From: Streptomyces durmitorensis
Lineage (GTDB): Bacteria; Actinomycetota; Actinomycetes; Streptomycetales; Streptomycetaceae
Length of the DNA: 64,000 nucleotides
Direction of reading: 5' to 3'
Assembly: GCF_023498005.1 (NCBI RefSeq)
Contig: NZ_CP097289.1
Coordinates: forward strand, 3,472,001-3,536,000
Shown: positions 1-8,678 of the stretch, in pieces
How the letters are laid out: each line of letters opens with the position of its first letter
Numbering within the stretch: the stretch's first letter is position 1
The notes under the pieces: generated by a model
Seen by the model: only the letters and a program-made list of their open reading frames with translations
The model's database searches: none
Told to the model about the DNA's origin: nothing
Translations under genes and position numbers: made by a program

Positions 1-1268
1 TCCTTGCTGGTGCCGCCGCGAACGGCGGAGACCTCGACCGTTCCGGTGTCGCCTTCCTGGAAGCCGTGCTCCAGGGCGTTCTGCAGAACCTCCGTGAGGA
101 CCATCGACAGCGGGGTCGCGACCTCGGCGTCCAGGATGCCGAAGCGTCCGGTGCGCCGTCCTGTGACCTTGCCGGGTGAGATCTCCGCCACCATCGCGAG
201 GACACGGTCGGCGATCTCGTCGAACTCCACGCGCTCGTCAAGGTTCTGGGACAGCGTCTCGTGCACGATGGCGATGGAGCCCACGCGGCGTACGGCCTCT
301 TCGAGCGCCTCGCGTCCGGTGGCGGAGTCGATGCGGCGCGCCTGGAGGCGAAGGAGCGCGGCGACCGTCTGGAGGTTGTTCTTCACCCGGTGGTGGATCT
401 CCCGGATGGTCGCGTCCTTGGTGATCAACTCCCGCTCGCGACGGCGCAGTTCGGTGACGTCGCGCAGCAGTACGAGCGAACCGATGCGCGGGCCCTTGGG
501 CTTGAGCGGGATCGCGCGGAGCTGGATCACGCCGTCGCCGCCCTCGATCTCGAACTCACGGGGCGCCCAGCCGCTGGCGACCTTGGCGAGCGCCTCGTCC
601 ACCGGGCCGCGGGACGGGGCGAGTTCGGCGGTCGCCGTGCCGAGGTGGTGACCGACCAGGTCGGCGGCGAGGCCGAGGCGGTGGTACGCGGAGAGGGCGT
701 TCGGCGACGCGTACTGGACGATGCCGTCGGCGTCGAGGCGGAGCAGACCGTCGCCCACGCGCGGGGACGCGTCCATGTCGACCTGCTGGCCGGGGAAGGG
801 GAAGGACCCGGCGGCGATCATCTGCGCCAGGTCGGATGCCGACTGAAGGTAGGTCAGTTCAAGGCGCGAGGGGGTGCGCACCGTGAGCAGGTTCGTGTTG
901 CGGGCGATGACGCCCAGGACGCGCCCTTCCCTGCGTACGGGAATGGACTCGACCCGCACCGGCACCTCTTCGCGCCACTCGGGGTCGCCCTCGCGCACGA
1001 TGCGGCCCTCGTCCAGGGCGGCGTCGAGCAGTGGGCGGCGTCCGCGCGGGACGAGGTGGCCGACCATGTCGTCCTGGTAGGAGGTGGGGCCGGTGTTGGG
1101 CCGCATCTGCGCCACGGAGACATAGCGGGTGCCGTCGCGCGTGGGGACCCACAGCACGAGGTCGGCGAAGGAGAGATCGGAGAGCAGCTGCCACTCCGAG
1201 ACCAGCAGATGCAGCCACTCGAGATCGGAGTCACCGAGAGCGGTGTGCTGGCGGACGAGGTCGTTCAT
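1..1268 (-). CDS. Sensor histidine kinase, PdtaS-like (HisKA_2/HATPase), partial
   Basis: Minus-strand reading frame open from an ATG at 1268 to the left edge: 422 codons with no stop, so the C-terminal part of the ATPase domain is missing. The N-terminus is GAF-like (about 1-150), then a PAS-like sensor stretch (DGIVQYASPNAL and GSLVLLRDVTEL). The phosphoacceptor block begins EIHHRVKNNLQTVAALLRLQ, the HisKA_2 signature with the phosphorylated His in HRVKNN. The start of the ATPase N-box follows (VLTEVLQNALEHGF). Domain order and length match the actinobacterial PdtaS family, cytosolic kinases that usually pass phosphate to an ANTAR RNA-binding regulator. No partner regulator lies in this window. 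A candidate DasR site at 1514-1529 lies 245 bp upstream of the start. Confidence 0.9.
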   Translation of the reverse strand, partial: MNDLVRQHTALGDSDLEWLHLLVSEWQLLSDLSFADLVLWVPTRDGTRYVSVAQMRPNTGPTSYQDDMVGHLVPRGRRPLLDAALDEGRIVREGDPEWREEVPVRVESIPVRREGRVLGVIARNTNLLTVRTPSRLELTYLQSASDLAQMIAAGSFPFPGQQVDMDASPRVGDGLLRLDADGIVQYASPNALSAYHRLGLAADLVGHHLGTATAELAPSRGPVDEALAKVASGWAPREFEIEGGDGVIQLRAIPLKPKGPRIGSLVLLRDVTELRRRERELITKDATIREIHHRVKNNLQTVAALLRLQARRIDSATGREALEEAVRRVGSIAIVHETLSQNLDERVEFDEIADRVLAMVAEISPGKVTGRRTGRFGILDAEVATPLSMVLTEVLQNALEHGFQEGDTGTVEVSAVRGGTSK

Positions 1269-1614
1269 GGAGGGCACGTGTGCGAGCGTACCTGGCAGGT
1301 CCGGCGGGTCCGCTCGGGGCGATTCCCGACGAGCCGCGGCGCCAGGGCGGGACCCTCAACCCACCCACGGCACCGCAGCCCTTCAGGAACACCGACCACC
1401 GGAATGTGCGGTACCGGACGGTCGATCGGAGGATCCGACACGGTCAGGGCAGAGAGTGCCGGCTCCTCGGTCCGTCCTCCTGTGCGGGAAGGACGGATGC
1501 TTTACCAACGCATTGTGGACTAGACCATTCTCCTGTGTCTACGCGTCGGCAGATGTTTGTTGTTGTCTCTTTCTCTCACTTGTCGCCCGGCGGACTTCCG
1601 CCGTCCCTGCGGAC
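1269..1614. other. Intergenic region with a candidate DasR site
   Basis: A 346-bp stretch between the kinase start and the end of the TetR gene. I see no gene with a good ribosome-binding site and codon bias. It holds the dre-like palindrome at 1514-1529 and presumably the promoter of the kinase. Confidence 0.5.
1514..1529. promoter_or_regulatory. Candidate DasR operator (dre)
   Basis: TGTGGACTAGACCATT contains the 12-mer TGGACTAGACCA, one mismatch from the palindromic dre core TGGTCTAGACCA. It lies upstream of the sensor kinase and 3' of the TetR gene. A functional site here would add the kinase to the GlcNAc regulon. This is inference from sequence match only. Confidence 0.4.
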
Positions 1615-2211
1615 TTATACCCCGGGCCAGACCCGCATGGCCAGTTCGGCGACCGCTTCCAGCTCCTGCCGGCTCGCGCCGTCGCGGGACTGCTGGGACA
1701 TGCCCTGGAGCACGGCTCCGGTGTAGCGGGCCAGGGCGGGGGCGTCCGTGTGCGGGGGGAGCTCGCCCGTGGCGGTGGCGGCCTTGATGCGGCTCTCGAT
1801 GGAGCTGATGTTGGCGTTGCGCCGGTCGCGCAGGGCCGATTCGACCTCCGGCGTCGCGCAGTTCGTCGCGGCGTAGATGACGAGGCAGCCGCGGGGGTGC
1901 CCGGCTTCCGTGTACTTGTCCGCCGCCTCGCGCAGCATCCGTGCGACTCCGCCGCGGACGGTCGGCTCCTGCGCGAAGGCGCGCTCGCTGATGGAGCCGT
2001 GCGTCCGCCCGTACAGCACCACGACCTCCTCGAACAGTGACTGCTTGTCACCGAAGGCCGCGTACATGCTCGGGGCGCCGATGCCCATGGCCCGGGTGAG
2101 GTCCGTGACCGATGTCGCCTCGTACCCGTGCTCCCAGAAGGTGCTCAGGGCCTGCTCCAGTGCGGTCTCCCGGTCGAAGGAGCGGGGACGCCCGCGCTGT
2201 TTCGTCGCCAT
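1615..2211 (-). CDS. TetR/AcrR-family transcriptional regulator
   Basis: 198 aa. The N-terminus carries a TetR helix-turn-helix: GRPRSFDRETALEQAL leads into TSVTDLTRAMGIGAPSMYAA at about 34-53. The C-terminal half is the ligand-binding domain of the YxaF/LmrA type (ADKYTEAGHPRGCLVI). It is divergent from the SDR gene at 2305 with 93 bp between them. That gap holds the inverted repeat TAGCG-GG-CGCTA (2225-2236), a likely self-operator. This arrangement usually means the regulator represses itself and the neighbouring oxidoreductase, with an unknown small ligand. Confidence 0.9.
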   Translation of the reverse strand: MATKQRGRPRSFDRETALEQALSTFWEHGYEATSVTDLTRAMGIGAPSMYAAFGDKQSLFEEVVVLYGRTHGSISERAFAQEPTVRGGVARMLREAADKYTEAGHPRGCLVIYAATNCATPEVESALRDRRNANISSIESRIKAATATGELPPHTDAPALARYTGAVLQGMSQQSRDGASRQELEAVAELAMRVWPGV

Positions 2212-2224
2212 GGAGTGAATTGTA

Positions 2225-2236
2225 TAGCGGGCGCTA
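2225..2236. promoter_or_regulatory. Inverted repeat, putative TetR operator
   Basis: Perfect inverted repeat TAGCGGGCGCTA just upstream of the TetR gene start (2211) and within the divergent promoter region with the SDR gene. Position and symmetry fit a TetR dimer site; not proven. Confidence 0.45.
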
Positions 2237-2304
2237 GAAAAACGGCCCGGGGTCGGCTACGGTTCTTTCTGTAACGACCACTAGAGAAATAGGGGGCGGC
2301 TCTC

Positions 2305-3051
2305 ATGGGCGCGCTTGCGGGGAAGACGGCACTGGTCACGGGCGGAAGCCGCGGCATCGGGCGGGGCATCGCCGAGCGGCTCGGGCGGGACGGCGCACGG
2401 GTCGCCGTGCACTACGGCAGCAATGAGACGGCGGCCAAGGAAACGGTCGCGGCGATCGAGGCCGCGGGGGGCTCCGCCTTCGCCTTCGGCACGGAGCTGG
2501 GCGTCCCTGGCGACGCCGAGACCCTGTGGACCGAGTTCGACCGGCACGCCGACGGTCTGGACATCCTGGTGAACAACGCGGGGATCGGGCTCTACAGCCA
2601 GGTGGGAGAGGTCCAGGAGGCGGATTACGACCGGGTGTTCGCGGTCAATGTGAAGGCGCCGTTCTTCGTCATCCAGAAGGGACTCGACCGGCTGCGCGAC
2701 GGCGGCCGGATCATCAACATCTCCTCGGGCGTCACCCGCATCGCCTTCCCCATCACGATCGGGTATTCGATGACGAAGGGCGCGCTCAATGTCCTGACGC
2801 ACACCCTGGCGCAGGAGCTGGGCCCGCGCGGGATCACGGTCAACGCGGTGGCGCCGGGGATCATCGAGACGGAGATGATGGAGGGGATTCCCGAGGCACA
2901 GCGCGCCGAGATGGCCGGGTACTCGACCTTCGACCGCATAGGCCAGCCCGCGGACGTGGCGGACATCGTCAGCTTCGTCGCCTCGGGCGACGCACGCTGG
3001 ATCACCGGCCAGTACATCGACGCGACGGGCGGCTCGGTCCTCGGAGTGTGA
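2305..3051 (+). CDS. SDR-family NAD(P)-dependent oxidoreductase
   Basis: 248 aa, classical short-chain dehydrogenase/reductase of usual length. It shows the cofactor motif TGGSRGIGRG at about 13-22, NNAGIG near 90, the catalytic Ser in INISSG, and YSMTKG (Tyr and Lys of the catalytic tetrad). The C-terminus TGQYIDATGG is typical of 3-oxoacyl-ACP reductase-like members that act on carbonyl/hydroxyl groups. The substrate cannot be deduced. It is expressed divergently from the TetR gene and likely controlled by it. Confidence 0.93.
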   Translation: MGALAGKTALVTGGSRGIGRGIAERLGRDGARVAVHYGSNETAAKETVAAIEAAGGSAFAFGTELGVPGDAETLWTEFDRHADGLDILVNNAGIGLYSQVGEVQEADYDRVFAVNVKAPFFVIQKGLDRLRDGGRIINISSGVTRIAFPITIGYSMTKGALNVLTHTLAQELGPRGITVNAVAPGIIETEMMEGIPEAQRAEMAGYSTFDRIGQPADVADIVSFVASGDARWITGQYIDATGGSVLGV

Positions 3052-3060
3052 TGCCCCGCG

Positions 3061-4131
3061 TCAGCGGGTCTCCGTCACCTTCGCCAGGGCGCGCGGGGCG
3101 TCCGGGTCCTGGCCGCGGGCGATGGTGACCTCGTGGGCGAGCAGCTGGAGCGGGATGATCTCCAGGATCGGCTGGAGCTCTTCCGGTACGCCGTCGGTCG
3201 GCAGGACGAAACCGGCCGACGCCTGCTCGACCTGGGCCTTCGGGCCGACGACCACGAGGTCGGCGCCGCGTCCGCGCAGGCGGTCGAGGACCGGCTGCAG
3301 GGCCTGCCCCCCTCTGCCGTCGGTGACGACCGCGATGACGGGCGAGATGTTGTCGACCATGGCGAGCGGGCCGTGCAGCAGGTCGGCCCCCGAGTAGGCG
3401 AGGGCGGGGATGTAGCTCGTCTCCATCAGCTTCAGGGCCGCTTCCTTCGCGGTCGGGTAGCCGTAGCCGCGCGAGGTGATGACCATGCGGTCGGCGAATC
3501 GGTAGCGGGCGGCGAGGGACTTGACCTCGGCCTGGCGGTCCAGGAGCCGAGCGGCGAGTCCGGGCAGTGCGGTGGCGGCGGCGCCGTCGCCACCGCGCAG
3601 CCCTTCGACGAAGAGATAGAGGGCGAGGAGGGATGCCGTGTAGGTCTTGGTGGCGGGGAGCGCCTTCTCCGCGCCGGCCTGGATGTCGATGTGGTGCTCG
3701 GAGACGGCGGCCAGGGCCGAATCGGGGTTGTTGGTCACCGCGAGGGTGATCGCGCCGGCCTCGCGGGCCGCTCGGGCCGAGGCCACCAGGTCGGGCGAGC
3801 CCCCGGACTGGCTGACGGTGACGGCGAGGACGTCCCGCAGGTCGGGCTTGGCTCCGTAGGCCGTGATGGTGGACATGGAGGTCAGACCGCAGGGCACACC
3901 CAGACGGACTTCGAGGAGGTACTTGGCGTAGAGAGCGGCATGGTCGGAGGTGCCGCGTGCGGTGAGGAGGACGAAGCGGGGCTTTTTGGCGGCCACCAGC
4001 CGGGCGGTCTCCTGGATCTCCGGGGCGCCGGTGCCCAGGAGGCGGCGCAGGACCTCGGGCTGCTCGGACATCTCCCGGGACATGATCCGGCCGGGCTGCT
4101 CGCTCTGCGGGGCCGTCGGCATGGCGGTCAT
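3061..4131 (-). CDS. SIS-domain sugar isomerase/aminotransferase-like protein
   Basis: About 356 aa with two SIS (sugar isomerase) domains resembling the isomerase half of GlmS. FVLLTARGTSDHAALYAKYL begins the first, TVSQSGGSPDLV is the phosphosugar-binding loop, and SRGYGYPTAKEAALKLMETS is the second SIS signature. There is no glutamine amidotransferase domain, so it is not a full GlmS. It most likely acts on amino-sugar phosphates in the cytoplasm. It is divergent from nagB, and the shared 234-bp gap carries a DasR site, so co-control by GlcNAc is likely. GGGAGG sits 1 nt before the ATG at 4131 but 10 nt before an in-frame ATG at 4122, so 4122 may be the true start. Confidence 0.88.
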   Translation of the reverse strand: MTAMPTAPQSEQPGRIMSREMSEQPEVLRRLLGTGAPEIQETARLVAAKKPRFVLLTARGTSDHAALYAKYLLEVRLGVPCGLTSMSTITAYGAKPDLRDVLAVTVSQSGGSPDLVASARAAREAGAITLAVTNNPDSALAAVSEHHIDIQAGAEKALPATKTYTASLLALYLFVEGLRGGDGAAATALPGLAARLLDRQAEVKSLAARYRFADRMVITSRGYGYPTAKEAALKLMETSYIPALAYSGADLLHGPLAMVDNISPVIAVVTDGRGGQALQPVLDRLRGRGADLVVVGPKAQVEQASAGFVLPTDGVPEELQPILEIIPLQLLAHEVTIARGQDPDAPRALAKVTETR

Positions 4132-4207
4132 GCCTCCCACTTTCCCCGCTCGGGGCGTGGCTTGCTCGACGGGCGGGGGCGGGCCGGAGAGCCGAGCATG
4201 GAACGCG

Positions 4208-4253
4208 GGAACCGAAGCCGGAACCGAAGCCTGAACCGAAGCGAACCGAAGCC
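4208..4253. repeat. Short tandem repeats GAACCGAAGC in the nagB upstream region
   Basis: Four imperfect copies of about 10-12 bp with core GAACCGAAGC lie in tandem between the divergent sugar isomerase gene and nagB, roughly 35 bp upstream of the dre site. Function unknown. Confidence 0.7.
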
Positions 4254-4289
4254 CGGGAACCTGGGGTCCGGGCGGGTCAGCTCTGCTAG

Positions 4290-4305
4290 ATTGGTCTATA
4301 CCACA
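4290..4305. promoter_or_regulatory. DasR operator (dre) upstream of nagB
   Basis: ATTGGTCTATACCACA matches the dre consensus ACTGGTCTAGACCA(C/G)T at the conserved TGGTCTA-ACCA positions. It lies 61 bp upstream of the nagB GTG. DasR control of nagB is established in S. coelicolor, where glucosamine-6-phosphate releases DasR. Confidence 0.88.
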
Positions 4306-4365
4306 TTGTCCCCCGTGGGTCCTCTCCAGACCCGTGAGTCCCCTCTCCAGATCGGCAGGCCCAGC

Positions 4366-5151
4366 GTGGAAGTTGTCATCGTCCCGGACGCCAAGGCAGG
4401 CGGCGAGCTCATCGCGGAGGCCATGGCCGCCTTGGTGCGCCGCAAGCCTGACGCCCTGCTCGGTGTCGCCACCGGATCCACCCCGCTGCCCATCTACGAA
4501 GCCCTTGCCGCCAAGGTCGGCTCCGGTGCCGTGGATGCCTCGCGGGCGCGGATCTGCCAGCTCGACGAGTACGTGGGGCTGCCCGCCGGGCACCCCGAGT
4601 CGTACCGCTCCGTGGTGCTGCGCGAGGTCGTCGAACCGCTGGGGCTCAGCGAGAAGTCCTTCATGGGGCCCGACGGCAGCGCGCAGGACGTGCAGGCGGC
4701 CTGCGAGGCGTACGACCAGGAGCTCGCGGCGGCCGGAGGTGTGGACCTCCAGCTGCTCGGGATCGGCACGGACGGGCACATCGGGTTCAACGAACCGTGC
4801 TCCTCGCTCGCCTCGCGCACGCGGATCAAGACGCTGACGGAGCAGACGCGGGTGGACAACGCGCGGTTCTTCGACGGGGACATCGAGCAGGTGCCGCACC
4901 ACGTGATCACGCAGGGCATCGGGACGATCCTCGAGGCCCGGCATCTGGTGCTGCTCGCCACGGGTGAGGGCAAGGCGGACGCGGTGGCCGCGACGGTGGA
5001 GGGGCCTGTCGCCGCGGTTGTTCCGGCTTCGGCCCTGCAGTTGCACCGGCATGCGACGGTCGTCGTGGACGAGGCCGCTGCCTCCAAGCTGAAGCTCGGG
5101 GAGTACTTCCGGGCGACGTACGCGGCGAAGCCCGCCTGGCAGGGGCTTTAA
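4366..5151 (+). CDS. nagB: Glucosamine-6-phosphate deaminase NagB
   Basis: 261 aa from the GTG at 4366, the family's usual length. It converts glucosamine-6-phosphate to fructose-6-phosphate and ammonia, the last step of N-acetylglucosamine catabolism. Visible signatures are GVATGSTPLPIY (phosphate loop), ICQLDEYVGLP with the catalytic Asp and Glu, and LLGIGTDGHIGFNEP (active-site DGHIGFNEP block with the ring-opening His). The reading frame is open further upstream, but conservation starts at VEVVIVPDAKAGGEL. A dre site and short repeats precede it, and a strong terminator follows at 5166-5213. Confidence 0.96.
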   Translation: MEVVIVPDAKAGGELIAEAMAALVRRKPDALLGVATGSTPLPIYEALAAKVGSGAVDASRARICQLDEYVGLPAGHPESYRSVVLREVVEPLGLSEKSFMGPDGSAQDVQAACEAYDQELAAAGGVDLQLLGIGTDGHIGFNEPCSSLASRTRIKTLTEQTRVDNARFFDGDIEQVPHHVITQGIGTILEARHLVLLATGEGKADAVAATVEGPVAAVVPASALQLHRHATVVVDEAAASKLKLGEYFRATYAAKPAWQGL

Positions 5152-5165
5152 GAGGTAGTGGCGTG

Positions 5166-5213
5166 ACGGAAGGTGCCGGGTGCCCCCTTGGTGGGGTTCC
5201 CGGCACCTTCCGT
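5166..5213 (+). terminator. Rho-independent-type terminator of nagB
   Basis: A 15-bp perfect stem, arms ACGGAAGGTGCCGGG (5166-5180) and its complement (5199-5213), is followed by a T-rich tail. It lies 14 nt after the nagB stop. Confidence 0.85.
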
Positions 5214-5240
5214 TTGTCTTCACTCCGCGGGTGCGTGGGG

Positions 5241-5277
5241 GCTGATCGCGCAGTTCCCCGCGCCCCTTACGGGGCCC
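5241..5277. repeat. Dispersed Streptomyces intergenic element (copy 1)
   Basis: Contains the core CGCGCAGTTCCCCGCGCCCC, the reverse complement of a sequence at 53098-53135. The same element occurs in many Streptomyces intergenic regions in my experience. Here it lies at the 3' ends of the convergent nagB and dasD genes. Confidence 0.6.
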
Positions 5278-5280
5278 GCT

Positions 5281-6792
5281 CTAGCCCCCGGTGATGACCT
5301 CTGCCGCCGCCAGGCCGCAGACCCTTGCCGCGCCGTGTGTGGCGATGTGCAGGGAGCCCGTCGGGGGTGACTGGGGGACGCCCATCTCGACCACGATCGT
5401 GTCGGGGCGGGCGCTCAGCAGGGTGTTCAGGGACTCCGCCATCCACGCGTGGCGGTGGGCGTCGCGGACGACGGCCACGATCCGCCGCTCCCCCGCCTCG
5501 GCCAGCGCGAGCGCACCCGCGTCCGCGCCGGTGAAGCTGCCCGTCTGTGTGCCGGGGAGCAGGCGTTCCAGCTCCGCGGCCACGCCCCACGGGGTCTCGT
5601 CGCCCACCGCGATGTTGGCCATCGGGGTGAAGGCGGCGACGAACGGAGCTTCGGTGAGCGGGGCGGCGTAGGACTCGCCCCGGGTGACCGTCAGGGCGCG
5701 GCGGGCCGCGACCAGGCCGATCTCGGTGCCGGGCGCGCCCCCCGAACGGTCGGCCGCGCCCGACACCGAGGTCCAGTGGGCCAGCGCACGGACGCGGGCT
5801 GCCGCATCGGCGAGGCGTTCTTCGGAGAGTTCACCCGAGCGTACGGCCGCGACCAGCGCGTCCCGCAGGCGCAGGACCGTCTCGTCGTCCGCGAGGCCGC
5901 CGCCCACGCAGATCGCGTCGGCGCCCGCGGCGATGGCGAGGACGCTGCCGCGCTCGATCCCGTACGTGGCGGAGATGGCCTGCATCTCCATGCCGTCCGT
6001 GACGATGAGGCCGTCGAAGTTCAGTTCCTCGCGCAGGATGCCCGTCAGGATGCGGCGCGAGAGCGTCGCCGGGTACTCCGCGTCCAGGGACGGCACGAGG
6101 ATGTGCGCGCTCATCACGGCGCGCGAGCCCGCGGCGATCGCGGCCCGGAACGGCGCGAGGTCGCGGGCGCGCAGGACCTCGGGGTCGACGCCGATGCGCG
6201 GCACGTCGTGGTGCGAGTCGACCGCGGTGTCGCCGTGCCCCGGGAAGTGCTTGGTGCAGGCGGCGACGCCCGCGGACTGCAGCCCTTCGACGTACGCGGC
6301 GGTGTGCCGGGCCACCAGGAGCGGATCCGCGCCGAAGGAACGTACGCCGATGACGGGATTGTCCGGGTTGGAGTTGACGTCGGCGGACGGCGCCCAGTTG
6401 AGGTTGACGCCGCACGCGGCGAGCCGGCGGCCGAGCTCGGCGGCCACGTCACGGGTCAGCGCCGTGTCGTCGACCGCGCCGAGCGCGTGGTTGCCGGGGA
6501 AGGAGGAGCCGGAGCGGACCTCCAGGCGGGTCACGTCACCGCCCTCCTCGTCGATGGCGACCAGGACGTCGTCGCGCTCGGCGCGCAACTGGGCGGTCAG
6601 CGCGGCCAGTTGTTCGGGCGAGGCGATGTTGCGGCCGAACAGGCCGACCGACGCGAGGCCTTCACCGATCCTGCGGAGCAGCCAGTCCGGTGCGCTGGTC
6701 CCGACGAAGCCGGGCTGCAGGACGGTCAGGGCGTCGCGGGTCAGGCCATCGTTTGGATTGGATGCAGTGGTGGGACGGGTGAGTGTCGTCAT
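5281..6792 (-). CDS. dasD: Beta-N-acetylglucosaminidase DasD (glycoside hydrolase family 3)
   Basis: 503 aa from ATG 6792. A GH3 NagZ-type enzyme that cleaves imported chitobiose-like N-acetylglucosamine oligomers. The family block KHFPGHGDTAVDSHHDVP (about 185-202) carries the Lys-His and the Asp-His dyad typical of N-acetylglucosaminidases. IVTDGMEMQAI holds the likely nucleophile Asp. There is no signal peptide, so it is cytoplasmic. It starts 9 nt after the dasC stop and is last in the dasABCD order. The reading frame upstream of 6792 overlaps dasC in another frame and is not coding. Confidence 0.94.
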   Translation of the reverse strand: MTTLTRPTTASNPNDGLTRDALTVLQPGFVGTSAPDWLLRRIGEGLASVGLFGRNIASPEQLAALTAQLRAERDDVLVAIDEEGGDVTRLEVRSGSSFPGNHALGAVDDTALTRDVAAELGRRLAACGVNLNWAPSADVNSNPDNPVIGVRSFGADPLLVARHTAAYVEGLQSAGVAACTKHFPGHGDTAVDSHHDVPRIGVDPEVLRARDLAPFRAAIAAGSRAVMSAHILVPSLDAEYPATLSRRILTGILREELNFDGLIVTDGMEMQAISATYGIERGSVLAIAAGADAICVGGGLADDETVLRLRDALVAAVRSGELSEERLADAAARVRALAHWTSVSGAADRSGGAPGTEIGLVAARRALTVTRGESYAAPLTEAPFVAAFTPMANIAVGDETPWGVAAELERLLPGTQTGSFTGADAGALALAEAGERRIVAVVRDAHRHAWMAESLNTLLSARPDTIVVEMGVPQSPPTGSLHIATHGAARVCGLAAAEVITGG

Positions 6793-6800
6793 ATGGCGTG

Positions 6801-7649
6801 TTATCCCTTCACGGCGCCGTCGGTCAGACCGCTGACGGCCCTGCGCTGCAGGAAGACGAAGAGGACCAGGATCGGGATGGCGAAGAGCGAGGCGGCGGCC
6901 ATGGTGGCACCCCAGTCGTCGCCGAAGGCGGTCTGGAATCCGGACAGCCACACCGGCAGGGTCTTGGCTTCCGCCTCCTTGTTGAGGACAAGGACGAGCG
7001 GGAATTCGTTCCAGGCGGTGATGAAGCCGAAGAGCGAGGTTGACATCAGGCCCGGCGCGAGCAGCGGCAGGATCACCCGGCGGAAGGCCTGCATCCGGGA
7101 ACAGCCGTCCACCATCGCCGACTCCTCCAGCTCCCGCGGCACCGCGGCGACGAAGCCGCGCAGCGTCAGGAGCGTGAAGGGCAGGATCATCACCATGTAG
7201 AAGAGGGTGAGCGGGACCAGGCTGTTCAGCATGTCGGCGTCGCGCACGATCATGTAGATCGCGATGACCATGACTTCCCAGGGCGCCATCTGGGCCAGCA
7301 TGAAGCCGATGATGAAGCCCTTGCGGCCCTTGAACCGCATCCGGGCGAGCGCGAAGGCCGACGCCAGGCCGATGATCAGCGAGAAGACCACGGCGAGCAG
7401 CGTGACGGTGAGGGAGTTGCCGACCATCGTCCAGAAGTGGTCGGCCTCCACGGCCGTCTTGAAGTGCTCGAACGTGACGTCGGTCGGGATCCACACCGGG
7501 TTCTCGCTGATGATGTCGCCGGTCGGCTTGAAGGCCGTGGCGAACATCCAGTAGACCGGGAAGACGAAGCCGATGAAGAGTACGACGGCCACCGCGTTGG
7601 GCCAGATACGGCGGATACGGCGGGACCTCGACGAAGCGGTGCTCGTCAC
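6801..7649 (-). CDS. dasC: ABC sugar transporter permease DasC
   Basis: 282 aa, MalG-type inner-membrane permease with about six transmembrane helices, the first at about 20-40. The EAA loop that docks the ATPase reads EESAMVDGCSRMQAFRRVIL. The GTG start at 7649 overlaps the dasB stop (GTGA), so the two permeases are translationally coupled. It forms the channel with DasB for chitobiose (GlcNAc)2 import. No ATP-binding subunit is encoded next to it; in Streptomyces the shared ATPase MsiK, encoded elsewhere, energises this transporter. Confidence 0.94.
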   Translation of the reverse strand: MTSTASSRSRRIRRIWPNAVAVVLFIGFVFPVYWMFATAFKPTGDIISENPVWIPTDVTFEHFKTAVEADHFWTMVGNSLTVTLLAVVFSLIIGLASAFALARMRFKGRKGFIIGFMLAQMAPWEVMVIAIYMIVRDADMLNSLVPLTLFYMVMILPFTLLTLRGFVAAVPRELEESAMVDGCSRMQAFRRVILPLLAPGLMSTSLFGFITAWNEFPLVLVLNKEAEAKTLPVWLSGFQTAFGDDWGATMAAASLFAIPILVLFVFLQRRAVSGLTDGAVKG

Positions 7650-8650
7650 AGCTCGTCCTCCTCTTGCTTGAGCACGATCCGCAGGTAGAAGGCGGTCAGG
7701 GCGAGCAGGATGACGATGGTGAGCAGCGCGATCGCGGCACCCATGCCGAAGTGCTGGTTGCCCATGCCCTCGATGTAGGCGTAGACGGGCAGGATCTCGG
7801 TGAGCCGGTCAGGGCCACCCTCGTTGAGCGCCATGACCTGGGCGAACGCCTTGAAGACCCAGATGATCTCCAGGAACGTCGTCGCGTAGAGGAAGGGCCG
7901 CAGGTAGGGCAGCGTCACGTTCGTGAAGCGCTTCCAGGCGCCTGCGCCGTCCAGCGACGCGGCCTCGTAGAGCTCCTTGGGGATCACCGTCGTCGCGGCG
8001 TACAGGTTGATCGCCACGAAGGGGATCGACATCCAGACGATCAGGAAGATGACCACGAAGAACGTGGAGAGCTGGCTGCCCATCCAGTCGAAGTCGGCCA
8101 TCGAGTGCCAGCCGGCCTTGTCCAGGACCCAGTTGACGACACCGAAGCGCTGGGCGAACAGCCACTGGTAGACGGTCGTCGCCGCGATGACCGGCATCGC
8201 CCAGGCCAGCACGAGCCCGACCAGGAGGAACGTCCGCATCCGCTTGCCGAGCCGTGCGAGCAGCAGGCCCACCAGGGTGCCGATCACCATGATCAGTGCG
8301 ACGTTGACCGCGGTGAACGCGATCGAGCGCCCGGTGACCCGCCAGAAGTCCTCTCCGGTGAGGACCTCCTTGAAGTTGTCGATCCCGTTCCACTCCGTGA
8401 GGTGGAGGATGAACTGCCTCATGTTGAGGTTCTGGAACGACAGCATCCCGTTGTTGACCAGCGGCCAGCCGAGGAACACGAGCGTGGCCGCGAGCGCGGG
8501 AAGCAGTAGCAGATAAGGGGCGAGCGACCGGGCACGCTCGCGGGGCTTGCCCGGATCTCCCGGCCGTCCGTCCGTTTTCACGACGTCCGGCGGGCCGGTG
8601 GGCGGCCGTTCGGTCTGCACGGTCATGCTCGCCATCTCTTTCGTGGGCAT
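7646..8650 (-). CDS. dasB: ABC sugar transporter permease DasB
   Basis: MalF-type permease of up to 334 aa with six predicted membrane spans, the first at about 45-65 (APYLLLLPALAATLVFLGWP). The EAA loop reads ELYEAASLDGAGAWKRFTNV. The listed ATG at 8650 has no clear Shine-Dalgarno. In-frame ATGs at 8635 and 8626 are alternatives, and 8626 is preceded by AAAGAG at suitable distance. It lies 83 bp after dasA, with a GC-rich hairpin between them. Confidence 0.92.
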   Translation of the reverse strand: MPTKEMASMTVQTERPPTGPPDVVKTDGRPGDPGKPRERARSLAPYLLLLPALAATLVFLGWPLVNNGMLSFQNLNMRQFILHLTEWNGIDNFKEVLTGEDFWRVTGRSIAFTAVNVALIMVIGTLVGLLLARLGKRMRTFLLVGLVLAWAMPVIAATTVYQWLFAQRFGVVNWVLDKAGWHSMADFDWMGSQLSTFFVVIFLIVWMSIPFVAINLYAATTVIPKELYEAASLDGAGAWKRFTNVTLPYLRPFLYATTFLEIIWVFKAFAQVMALNEGGPDRLTEILPVYAYIEGMGNQHFGMGAAIALLTIVILLALTAFYLRIVLKQEEDEL

Positions 8651-8678
8651 CGCGGAACGCAGCGCTGTGCCGGGGCAG

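Noticed and set aside
3133..5151. Long plus-strand frame extending nagB upstream to 672 codons
   Set aside because: The part before 4366 is antisense to the SIS gene and crosses the dre operator; only the C-terminal 261 codons are conserved.
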